From NCBI GenBank assembly GCA_002347645.1, contig DDYF01000051.1, forward strand, positions 5,368 to 45,697: DNA of 40,330 bases, in the 5' to 3' direction. Position numbers and translations under genes: made by a program. The stretch comes from Thermoleophilia bacterium UBA2241 (GTDB lineage Bacteria; Actinomycetota; Thermoleophilia; UBA2241). Position 1 is the first letter of the stretch. Each line of letters starts with the position of its first letter. Positions 33,449 through 40,330 of this stretch are shown here, one piece after another. The notes beneath the pieces are model-generated. The model did not search any database, had not been told where the DNA came from, and saw only the letters and a list, made by a program, of their open reading frames with translations.

Positions 33449-35778
33449 AGCGGTACGTCATCGCCGGCCTCGCCCTGGTCGCGCTGACCCTGACCGCCAT
33501 CGCCGCGGTCCGGCCGCTCGGCTTGGCGGAGCCGCGCGCCGCGGACGCGCCGGCGACCGCGTTCTCGGCGGCGCGCGCGCTGGCGCTGCTCGAGCGTGTG
33601 GCGGCCGAGCCACACCCAGTCGGCTCGCCGGCCGCACGACGGGTCCGCCACGACATCGTCGCCGAGCTCGTTCGCATCGGTCTGCGGCCCGAGGTGCAGA
33701 CCGCGGAGGTCGCGTCCACGCGCAGCGACCGCGTCGGCGGCACGGTAAGCAACGTCGTCGCCCGGCTGCCCGGTGTCGGCGGCGCGCGCTCCGTTCTGCT
33801 CGTCGCCCACTACGACTCAGTCGCGGTGTCGCCCGGCGCGGCCGATGACGGCACGGGTGTGGCCTGCCTGCTCGAGACGGCGCGCGCTCTGCGCGCCGGC
33901 GGGCCGCTGCGCAACGACGTCGTCTTTCTCTTCACCGACGGCGAGGAGCGCGGCATGCTGGGCGCGCGTGCCTTCCTGCTCGAGCACCCGTACGCGTACC
34001 GGATCGGCGTCGTGCTCAACGTGGACAGCGCCGGCACCTCGTCTCCGCTGCTCATGTACGAGACCAGCCCAGACAACGGACGCCTGGTCGCGGACCTCCT
34101 TGCCTCCGTCGACCGGCCGTACACGTCGTCGCTGATGTACGAGGTCTCCGCCCGCACCGACATCCTGAGCGACTTCCGGCCGTTCGCGAGTGTCGGGTTG
34201 CCCGGGCTCAGCTTCGGCTCGCTCGACGGGCCGGCCTACAACCACACGGGCTACGACAGCCTCGAGAACGTCGATCCCGAGGTGGTCCAGCACCAGGGCG
34301 ATACCGTCCTCGCGCTGTCCCGTCACCTCGGGCAAGCCGACCTGCGCGACCTGCACAGGCCCGACACCGTCGTCTTCGACGTGGTGGACGGCATGGCCGT
34401 GCAGTACTCGCAGCGGCTGGTCTGGCCGCTGGCCGCCGTCGCGGCGGGCGTCGTGGCGGCGGCCGCGATCGTCGGGTGGCGCCGCCGCCTCCTCCGGCTC
34501 CGTGGCCTCGCATGGAGTCTCGGCGCGGTGCCGCTGGCCCTGGGCGGAGCCATGCTCGTGATGGTGCTGGTGTGGGCGATGTACCGCACGGCGTACGAGG
34601 AGCATACCTGGAGCGACAGTGGGGTAGTCATCAGCGACGGGTACAGGCTCGGCCTGGTGCTGCTCGCCGCGGCGGCGGTGGCGGGCGCCTACGGCGCCTT
34701 GCTCCGTCGCCTCAGCGTCTGGGACCTCGCGGTCGCGGCGCAGGTCTGGTGGGCGGCCGGCGCGCTGGCGGTGGCCGGGCTCGTTCCCGGTGCGACCTAC
34801 CTGCTCACATGGCCGCTCATCGCCGGCGCGTTGGGACTGATTATTGCCCTGCTCCTCGGCGATCGGATCTTCCACAGCTATGCCGGGTCGGCGGCGGTCG
34901 TCCTCGCGGGCACGCCGGCCATGGCCCTCATGAGCTCCGCCACCTACCTCCTGCTCGCCTCGGCGGGTCTGAAGCAGGTGTTCACCGTCCTCGCCGTCTG
35001 GTTCACCTGCGGTCTGCTGATCGTCCCGCTGGAGATGGTCCGGCGAGCGCTCGGCCGGGTCTTCCCGGCCGCGCTCGCCGGCGCCGGCATCGTCATCCTC
35101 GCCGTGGCGGGCTCGACGGTCGCCTACGACGCGACCCACCCTCGCTTCGACAGCGTGTACTACAGGGTCGACGCCGACGGGGGCACGCGGTGGCAGACAG
35201 TGGAGAGGCTGGACGAGTGGACGAGCGGGTTCTTCCGCGGGCAGCGTCGCTCGCCCTTCACGCCGAGCTACTTCCCGCACCTCGGGTCGCGGGCGACGAT
35301 CACCACCGAGGCGGTCGACGCAGGGCTCGCGCGGCCGCGGCTCGCGGTCGTCGCCGATGAAGCCGTGCAGGGCATGCGCACCGTCCGGCTCAGGGTGAGA
35401 TCGATGCGTCGCGCGCCGGTCGTCTCGTTGGTCGTCGAGTCGGTCGTCGGCCCCCTCAGCGCGTGGCTGGACGACCAGCCGCTGGCGCACAAGGATACGA
35501 CGATCCTTGACGCGACGCCGGTGCGCTGGGCGTTCGACTACTATGCCGTGCCGCGCGGCGGCTACGAGATCACCCTGCGCTTCGCCGTCGGCGAGAACGC
35601 CCGCCTGCGGGTGGTGGACTTCTCATACGGGCTGCCGCGCGAGCTGGCGGGGCTGTACGCCCCGCGCCCGCATGGCGTCCTGCCCGGCGGTATCGGCGAC
35701 GGCGCGTTGGCGGAGCGCCTCTACGTGCTGTCGGCGACCGCCGGAGGCGGCCTCCGGGTCGCGCCCGCCGAGGAGTGA
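33445..35778 (+). CDS. Membrane-anchored M28 family metallopeptidase (second of tandem pair)
   Basis: The 777-residue paralogue of the preceding protein has the same architecture: anchor helix (about 4-24), M28 domain, about eight membrane helices (about 320-545) and a C-terminal beta domain. Metal ligands align residue by residue: H122, D124, D134, E167/E168, D194 and H267 (YNHTGYD). It has the more typical GAADDGTG and DGEERGMLG loops. The two proteins share strings such as VLLVAHYDSVAVSPGAAD and MYETSP, so they arose by tandem duplication and then diverged, most in the membrane and C-terminal parts. The GTG start overlaps the preceding TGA. A very long hairpin begins at its stop codon. Confidence 0.85.
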   Translation: MKRYVIAGLALVALTLTAIAAVRPLGLAEPRAADAPATAFSAARALALLERVAAEPHPVGSPAARRVRHDIVAELVRIGLRPEVQTAEVASTRSDRVGGTVSNVVARLPGVGGARSVLLVAHYDSVAVSPGAADDGTGVACLLETARALRAGGPLRNDVVFLFTDGEERGMLGARAFLLEHPYAYRIGVVLNVDSAGTSSPLLMYETSPDNGRLVADLLASVDRPYTSSLMYEVSARTDILSDFRPFASVGLPGLSFGSLDGPAYNHTGYDSLENVDPEVVQHQGDTVLALSRHLGQADLRDLHRPDTVVFDVVDGMAVQYSQRLVWPLAAVAAGVVAAAAIVGWRRRLLRLRGLAWSLGAVPLALGGAMLVMVLVWAMYRTAYEEHTWSDSGVVISDGYRLGLVLLAAAAVAGAYGALLRRLSVWDLAVAAQVWWAAGALAVAGLVPGATYLLTWPLIAGALGLIIALLLGDRIFHSYAGSAAVVLAGTPAMALMSSATYLLLASAGLKQVFTVLAVWFTCGLLIVPLEMVRRALGRVFPAALAGAGIVILAVAGSTVAYDATHPRFDSVYYRVDADGGTRWQTVERLDEWTSGFFRGQRRSPFTPSYFPHLGSRATITTEAVDAGLARPRLAVVADEAVQGMRTVRLRVRSMRRAPVVSLVVESVVGPLSAWLDDQPLAHKDTTILDATPVRWAFDYYAVPRGGYEITLRFAVGENARLRVVDFSYGLPRELAGLYAPRPHGVLPGGIGDGALAERLYVLSATAGGGLRVAPAEE

Positions 35779-35823
35779 GACGCCGGGGGCGGCGCCGCAC
35801 GCGGCGCCGCCCCCGGCGTCTCA
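35776..35823. terminator. Bidirectional terminator with perfect 23-bp stem
   Basis: The left arm (35776-35798) begins with the stop codon of the second M28 peptidase, the centre is AC, and the right arm (35801-35823) is its exact reverse complement. It separates two convergent genes and can serve both. It is unusually long and GC-rich, without a clear U tract on either side. Confidence 0.85.
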
Positions 35824-35840
35824 CCGTCTAGCTCGACCCG

Positions 35841-38525
35841 TCAGAGCCTGAGCACCAGCTTGCGCACGTCGCTTTCGCCGCCCGGCAGGATCTCGAAGCC
35901 GAGCGACTCGGCGAAGCGGTTCATGCCCGGGTTCGCGGCCAGCACGTCACCGGTGATCTCGCGCACGTGACGGTCGCGGGCCGCCTGGATGAGTGCCTCC
36001 ATGAGCTTGCTCCCCAGGCCCTTGCGCTGATACGAGTCGCGTACGACGATGGCGAACTCGGCCTCCTCGGCGTTCGCGGTCTCGATGGCGAACCGCGCGA
36101 TGCCCAGCATCTGCGCCTTCTTCTTGCCCCTGGGGTGCGAGAACGCGGCGAGGGCGATCTCGCGGTCGTAGTCGACGTGGCAGTAGCGCACCAGCATCGA
36201 CTTCGTGACCTCCTGGACCGGGCCGAAGAAGCGGTACATCGCCGTCTCCGGCGAGAGCGACTCGATCATCTCCGCCCAAGCCGGCTCGTCCTCGGGCCTG
36301 ATCGCCCGCAACGTGACCTTCTCGCCGTCGAGTGGGACCTCCCACTGGTACTTGGTGGGATACATCGAGATCATCAGGTGGGCGCCGGGGAGGATGATCT
36401 TGCGCACGTCCTTGGGCTCGATCACGATGCGCGCGTCGAGCACGCAGAGCCCGTCGGGCCGCACCTGAACGGGGTTCGCGTCCATCTCGACGATCTCGGG
36501 GAAGTCGACCAGGAGGTAGCTGAACTTGACCAGCGCCTGCTGCAGGGCGACGAGGTCGACGGACTCCTTGCCTCGGTAACCGCGCAGCAGTCGCGAGACC
36601 TTCGTGCTGTCGATCATCGCCTCCGCGAGCGCCTGGTTGATGGGGGGAAAGTCGACGGCGACGTCGCGGTAGAGCTCGACGCCGGTGCCGCCCATGCCGA
36701 ACATGATGGCGGGTCCGAAGGTCGCATCCTTCTTCGAGCCGATGATGACCTCGTAGCCCCCGCGCGACATGGCCTGGACCGTCACGCCGAGGATCTTCGC
36801 CTCGGGCCTGGCCGCCTTGACGCGCGCGACGATCTTCGTGAACTGGTTGGCCGCCTCGGACGCCGAGCGCACGTTCAGGGCGATGCCGCCGACGTCGCTC
36901 TTATGCGTGATGTCGTGACTGTAGATCTTGATCGCCACCGGGAACCCGATCTCCTGGGCCGCCTTCGAGCACTCCTCGGGTGAGGTCGCGATCATCGTCG
37001 TGACGGTCGGGATGTCGTAGGCGGCGAGCACTTGCTTGGCCTCGTACTCGCTGAGGATCGAGCGCTTCGACTTCGCCACCTCGAGGAACACCTTCTTGAC
37101 CGCGTCGCGGCGGGGCCTGAAGTCGGGGAGGATGTCCGCCGGCGTCTCGTAGAGGTTGGCGAGGTTCTTCGTGTATTCGTACATGTAGAGGTAAGCCCTG
37201 ACCGCGTCCTCCGGCGTGTCGAAGGTCGGCACGTGCTGCTCGTGGAAGATGCGCAGGCCCTCGGCGACCTTGATCTCGCCCATGAACGACGTGAGGAGCG
37301 GCTTGGTCGGGTGTTCCCTGGCGACGTCGACCAGCGCGAGCGCCGTCCCGGTCGGGTCGCTCATCGCCTGGGGCGTCAGGATCGCGAGCACGCCGTCGCA
37401 CTGCGGGTCGTCCATGAGCGCCTCGACGGCCGTCGCGTAGCGCGCGGGGTCGGCGTCCCCCGCCACATCGACCGGGTTGCCGCGGGCGGCGAAGCCGGGC
37501 AGGACGGCCTTGAGCCGTTCGTCTGTCTCAGAGCCGAGCTCGGCCAGCTCGCCGCCGAGCGAGAGCAGGCGGTCGGAGGCCATGACGCCCGGCCCGCCCG
37601 CGTTGGTCACGATGCCGAGGCGCGGGCCGCGCGGGCTCGTCACGCGCGACAGCACCTCGGCCGAGTTGAACATGTCCTCGATCTCGTCCACGCGCACGAT
37701 GCCGGCGCGGCGGAAGACGGCGCTGTAGAGCGTGTCGTCGCCGGCGATCGCGCCGGTGTGCGAGGCGGCCGCCAGGGCGCTGCGCGCGTGGCGGCCGCTC
37801 TTCACGACGATGATCGGCTTGGTCTTGGCGAAGTGCCGCGCCGCGCTCATGAAGTGGCGCGCGTCGGTGATGGACTCGATGTAGAGGATGATCGAACTGG
37901 TGTGCGGGTCGGCGCCGAAGTAGTCGATGAGGTCGCCGAAGTCGACGTCGCACATGGAGCCGACGCTCACGAAGGCCGAGAAGCCGACCTTGTTCGCCGC
38001 CGCCCAGTCGAGGATCGCGGTCCCGAGGGCACCCGACTGGCTGAAGAAGGCGATGCGCCCTTCGGGCGGGGCGACGTGCACAAAGGTCACGTTCAGGTGG
38101 TGCGCGGGGCGGATGTACCCCAGGCAGTTGGGGCCGATGATGCGCAGGCCATACGACTCGGCGATCGAGCGCACCTGGTCTTCGAGCTTGCGGCCCTCGG
38201 GCCCGACCTCGCGGAACCCGGAGCTGACGACGACGGCGCCGGCGACGCCGGCCTCGCCGCACTCGCGCACGGTGTCGGGCACGGCCTTGGCGGGCACGGC
38301 GATGACCGCGAGGTCGATCTTGCGCGGGACCTGGCTGATCGACGCGTACGCCTGGATGCCCTGCACCGCCGGCGACGATGGGTTCACGGGGTAGACGACG
38401 CCTTCGTACTCTGCCCCGATGAGGTTTCGCAGGAGGATGTAGCCGACCGACCCCTTCTTGTTCGAGGCGCCGATGACGGCGATCGTCTTGGGGTCGAAGA
38501 TCTTCTCCAGGTTCCTTGTGCTCAT
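35841..38525 (-). CDS. ADP-forming acyl-CoA (acetate-CoA) synthetase fused to GNAT acetyltransferase
   Basis: The 894-residue protein has a CoA-binding Rossmann domain (KTIAVIGASNKKGSVG, from about residue 13), a ligase domain with the phosphohistidine loop SHTGAIAGDD (His256), the third alpha-type domain with TNAGGPGVMASD, an ATP-grasp beta part (about 490-715, LSEYEAKQVLAAYDIP and SDVGGIALNV) and a C-terminal GNAT domain (about 735-890) with the acetyl-CoA loop YQRKGLGSKLM. Enzymes with the first part convert acetyl-CoA, ADP and phosphate to acetate and ATP, which would pair well with the pyruvate oxidoreductase. Enterobacterial Pat/YfiQ has the same architecture and acetylates Acs; an acs gene ends 1.7 kb away. 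Retention of the histidine leaves both roles open. A possible TAGGCT -10 element lies at 38619-38624. Confidence 0.9.
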   Translation of the reverse strand: MSTRNLEKIFDPKTIAVIGASNKKGSVGYILLRNLIGAEYEGVVYPVNPSSPAVQGIQAYASISQVPRKIDLAVIAVPAKAVPDTVRECGEAGVAGAVVVSSGFREVGPEGRKLEDQVRSIAESYGLRIIGPNCLGYIRPAHHLNVTFVHVAPPEGRIAFFSQSGALGTAILDWAAANKVGFSAFVSVGSMCDVDFGDLIDYFGADPHTSSIILYIESITDARHFMSAARHFAKTKPIIVVKSGRHARSALAAASHTGAIAGDDTLYSAVFRRAGIVRVDEIEDMFNSAEVLSRVTSPRGPRLGIVTNAGGPGVMASDRLLSLGGELAELGSETDERLKAVLPGFAARGNPVDVAGDADPARYATAVEALMDDPQCDGVLAILTPQAMSDPTGTALALVDVAREHPTKPLLTSFMGEIKVAEGLRIFHEQHVPTFDTPEDAVRAYLYMYEYTKNLANLYETPADILPDFRPRRDAVKKVFLEVAKSKRSILSEYEAKQVLAAYDIPTVTTMIATSPEECSKAAQEIGFPVAIKIYSHDITHKSDVGGIALNVRSASEAANQFTKIVARVKAARPEAKILGVTVQAMSRGGYEVIIGSKKDATFGPAIMFGMGGTGVELYRDVAVDFPPINQALAEAMIDSTKVSRLLRGYRGKESVDLVALQQALVKFSYLLVDFPEIVEMDANPVQVRPDGLCVLDARIVIEPKDVRKIILPGAHLMISMYPTKYQWEVPLDGEKVTLRAIRPEDEPAWAEMIESLSPETAMYRFFGPVQEVTKSMLVRYCHVDYDREIALAAFSHPRGKKKAQMLGIARFAIETANAEEAEFAIVVRDSYQRKGLGSKLMEALIQAARDRHVREITGDVLAANPGMNRFAESLGFEILPGGESDVRKLVLRL

Positions 38526-38643
38526 GGCGGAGTCCCGCCTCCCTCCATGTGATGAGCGTGGGCACGATCCGGCGTGTGGCGCGACCGCCGGGCGCGGCCC
38601 CTCCGCATGCCATGGGACAGCCTACGCCTGTGGCGCGGGCCTT

Positions 38644-40080
38644 TCATCCCTTTGGCGTGGTACTCGCCGGTGCACGCGCGTGGTCCGACTCCACCGTTTC
38701 GGCGTCGCGGGTCAGGGATGAAGCGCGGGGCTGCGGGTCTGTCGACTCGACGACATCGCGGGCGGGAGAGGGCGCTGTGAGTATGGTGGTGCCCGGCGAA
38801 GGTGACGGGTGCCTCAGATTCCCGACCGTGCGAAAGAGGACCTCCTCGGCGGCGTCGCGCAGCCCGGCGAGCCGCTCGCCCGGCGTCGGCCGCACGTCGA
38901 GGCCGGGGTAGAGCGGCGCCGGGCGGCCGGCCAGGCGGCGAAGCCAGAGCCGGCCGCGCAGCACGCGCCGCTTGATGCGGATCTGTTCCGCCTGCGAGAC
39001 GACGATCTCGTCCGGCGACGCCGGCAGCAGCGTGAGCAGCCCGCGCTCGGTGACGTCCTTCACCAGGCGTTCGCCGGCGGGCGTGCGCACGATCACGTCG
39101 GAGACGCCCTCAGCGAAGCCGGCGTCCCGCTCGAAGCGGTCCAGCCAGGCGTCACCGACCGAGATGTCGGCGCACTCGGCGAGCGCGTCGGGACACAGCC
39201 GGCAACGCGGCGGTGTGTGGGCGTTCATGAGGCGGTCGAAGTAGTCGGGGTACGGACGCCGCCGCTCGGTGCCGTCGCGGCGGACGAGCCGCATCTCGCC
39301 CGGCCAGCCGGGGCCGCGGTACGAGACGGTCGCGAGGTCCGCCGCGTCGGCGCCGGCACGCCGCGCGGTGATCTCCGTCGCGCGCGGCTCCGCCGTCCAA
39401 CCGCAGAAGATGCCCAAGGCGAGCACGACGCGCTCGCGCAGCGTGGCGGAGTGTCGCTGGGCCAGACGCAGACCCTCGACGTGGCAGGGGAGACCCACGA
39501 GCACGTAGCGGCCGGGGTTCTCCCGGACGTGTGCCAGCGCCTCGTTCATCGCGACCGCGTTGTACTTGGAGCCGCGACACGTTGCAGCATCTGCCGGCGT
39601 CGCGACGACGACCGGCCGGACCGCGAGCGCGTTCATGGGGTCGACGCGAGCGCACGCCGCAGCGTCGACCCGCACGCGCCCGCCGTCCGCACCCGGCAGC
39701 CCGTCCTCGAGCGCGGCCCACAGGAGCGCTGTGGCGACTCCGCCGGACGCGCCCCGGTGGCGCACGTCCGGGTCGGTCGCCCACCCGAACCACAGCCCGC
39801 GCCAAGGGCCAAGGAAGTCGCGGACCGGCGCCCCCTCGTTACGCGCGCGCCAAGGCGCTTCGGGTCGGAAGTCGAACGTCTCTCCGGGGCAGACCCGCAG
39901 GCAGAGGCCGCAGTCGGTGCAGCGCGCTTCGTCGACCGCGACCCGCCAGCCGTAGCGGAGCTCCCAGTGCATCTCAATGGCCCCGGCGGGGCAGATGCCG
40001 GCGCAGGTCCCGCACTGCGTGCACAGCCCGCTGCCCTCGACGCGGCCGACGTGGTCCCTGGGCACAGCCCTGTTGGTCAT
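38644..40080 (-). CDS. Coenzyme F420 hydrogenase/dehydrogenase beta-subunit (FrhB) family Fe-S flavoprotein
   Basis: The 478-residue protein opens with two ferredoxin motifs, CTQCGTCAGIC and CTDCGLCLRVC, each followed by P. The FrhB family body follows: HRGASGGVATALL, CRGSKYNAV, VGLPCHVEGLR, LGIFCGW and the signature CRLCPDALAECADISVGDAW. Members bind FAD and Fe-S clusters and move electrons to or from F420, ferredoxin or an organic substrate. Stand-alone forms occur in many anaerobes with undetermined partners. The C-terminal 60 residues are Ser/Thr/Pro/Asp-rich and look disordered. The ATG at 40080 is chosen over a longer frame because it matches the family and has a TATGCT hexamer 6 bases upstream with no ribosome site. 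It may be transcribed together with nothing else: terminators flank the acs side. Confidence 0.85.
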   Translation of the reverse strand: MTNRAVPRDHVGRVEGSGLCTQCGTCAGICPAGAIEMHWELRYGWRVAVDEARCTDCGLCLRVCPGETFDFRPEAPWRARNEGAPVRDFLGPWRGLWFGWATDPDVRHRGASGGVATALLWAALEDGLPGADGGRVRVDAAACARVDPMNALAVRPVVVATPADAATCRGSKYNAVAMNEALAHVRENPGRYVLVGLPCHVEGLRLAQRHSATLRERVVLALGIFCGWTAEPRATEITARRAGADAADLATVSYRGPGWPGEMRLVRRDGTERRRPYPDYFDRLMNAHTPPRCRLCPDALAECADISVGDAWLDRFERDAGFAEGVSDVIVRTPAGERLVKDVTERGLLTLLPASPDEIVVSQAEQIRIKRRVLRGRLWLRRLAGRPAPLYPGLDVRPTPGERLAGLRDAAEEVLFRTVGNLRHPSPSPGTTILTAPSPARDVVESTDPQPRASSLTRDAETVESDHARAPASTTPKG

Positions 40081-40086
40081 GCGAGG

Positions 40087-40092
40087 AGCATA
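40087..40092 (-). promoter_or_regulatory. -10 hexamer for leaderless FrhB-family transcript
   Basis: TATGCT on the minus strand ends 6 bases before the ATG at 40080, so transcription should begin at the start codon. The -35 region is not recognisable. Confidence 0.45.
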
Positions 40093-40186
40093 CCGCGTGC
40101 GGCATGGGGCCGGGCGCGGGTGCGGACGGCGAGGGGAGGCCCACTGGGGGCCGAGCCGACGACGCTTTGCAGGCAGCGTTGCAGCG

Positions 40187-40236
40187 CCCCACAACGACGG
40201 GGGGCCGCCTTGCGGCGGCCCCCCGTCGTTGTGGGG
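40187..40236 (-). terminator. Terminator of acs with perfect 23-bp stem
   Basis: Left arm 40187-40209, loop TTGC, right arm 40214-40236; the arms are exactly complementary. It begins 12 bases after the acs stop codon in the direction of transcription. Confidence 0.85.
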
Positions 40237-40248
40237 ATGTTCGGTCTG

Positions 40249-40330
40249 CTAATGCTTGTTGGCCTTGAGGTCCTCGACGACCGACGGGTCGGCAAGCGTG
40301 GACGTGTCGCCCAGCCTGTCGAACTCGCCC
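40249..40330 (-). CDS. acs: Acetyl-CoA synthetase (AMP-forming), 3' end only
   Basis: The gene runs off the right edge. The last codons before TAG read GEFDRLGDTSTLADPSVVEDLK and a short ANKH tail. FDRLGDTSTLADPSVV is the well-conserved C-terminal segment of AMP-forming acetyl-CoA synthetase, which makes acetyl-CoA from acetate, ATP and CoA. The acetylatable lysine region lies upstream, outside the window. A strong terminator follows. Confidence 0.85.
   Translation of the reverse strand, partial: GEFDRLGDTSTLADPSVVEDLKANKH

Noticed and set aside
1..40330. CRISPR arrays, insertion sequences or prophage genes
   Set aside because: No regularly spaced repeats, transposase or integrase genes, or terminal inverted repeats were seen.

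Overview
The window is very GC-rich and gene-dense, with 23 complete protein genes, one truncated gene at the right edge and one structural RNA gene. Many neighbours overlap by 1-4 bases (ATGA or GTGA junctions), and several genes have a TANNNT -10 hexamer about 7 bases before the start codon, as expected of leaderless transcripts. These traits, with a CtpE-like P-type ATPase and many oxygen-sensitive ferredoxin-linked enzymes, suggest an anaerobic, high-GC, probably uncultured member of Actinomycetota. That is an inference; there is no rRNA here to settle it.

Layout. 1-4.3 kb: a LapA-type membrane protein, an unrecognised 106-residue protein, endonuclease III and a CtpE-like cation ATPase. 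4.3-14.6 kb (+): a three-gene coupled operon: a PCMH-type FAD oxidase carrying four [4Fe-4S] motifs, a 2185-residue glutamate-synthase-like protein with permuted domain order, and an SGNH-like lipoprotein. 14.7-18.1 kb: N-carbamoylputrescine amidase, a RibD-type reductase, a DUF218 membrane protein and a DUF488 protein. 18.2-27.1 kb (-): one operon, recR-porG-porD-porA-nuoE-like-nuoF-like-fusion. The fusion protein joins a NuoG-type Fe-S scaffold, an inserted GltD/NfnB-type FAD/NAD(P) module and the thiamine-diphosphate subunit (PorB) of pyruvate:ferredoxin oxidoreductase. 27.3-29.9 kb (-): ybaB, dnaX and a bacterial large SRP RNA with an Alu domain. 29.8-35.8 kb: an alpha/beta hydrolase whose 3' end runs into the SRP RNA gene, then two tandem membrane M28 peptidases. 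35.8-40.3 kb (-): an ADP-forming acyl-CoA synthetase fused to a GNAT domain, an FrhB-family Fe-S flavoprotein and the 3' end of acs.

How it fits together. The por operon would oxidise pyruvate to acetyl-CoA and CO2, or run in reverse. The NuoE/NuoF/NuoG-GltD partners resemble the flavin core of electron-bifurcating transhydrogenases (Sporomusa-type Nfn) and HydABC hydrogenases, so pyruvate-derived electrons could go directly to NAD(P)+ within one complex. The acyl-CoA synthetase could then turn acetyl-CoA into acetate and ATP, and Acs could reactivate acetate. The strongest candidates for undescribed biology are this pyruvate oxidoreductase/NAD(P)H complex with its PorB fusion, and the permuted glutamate-synthase-like protein with its FAD/Fe-S partner.
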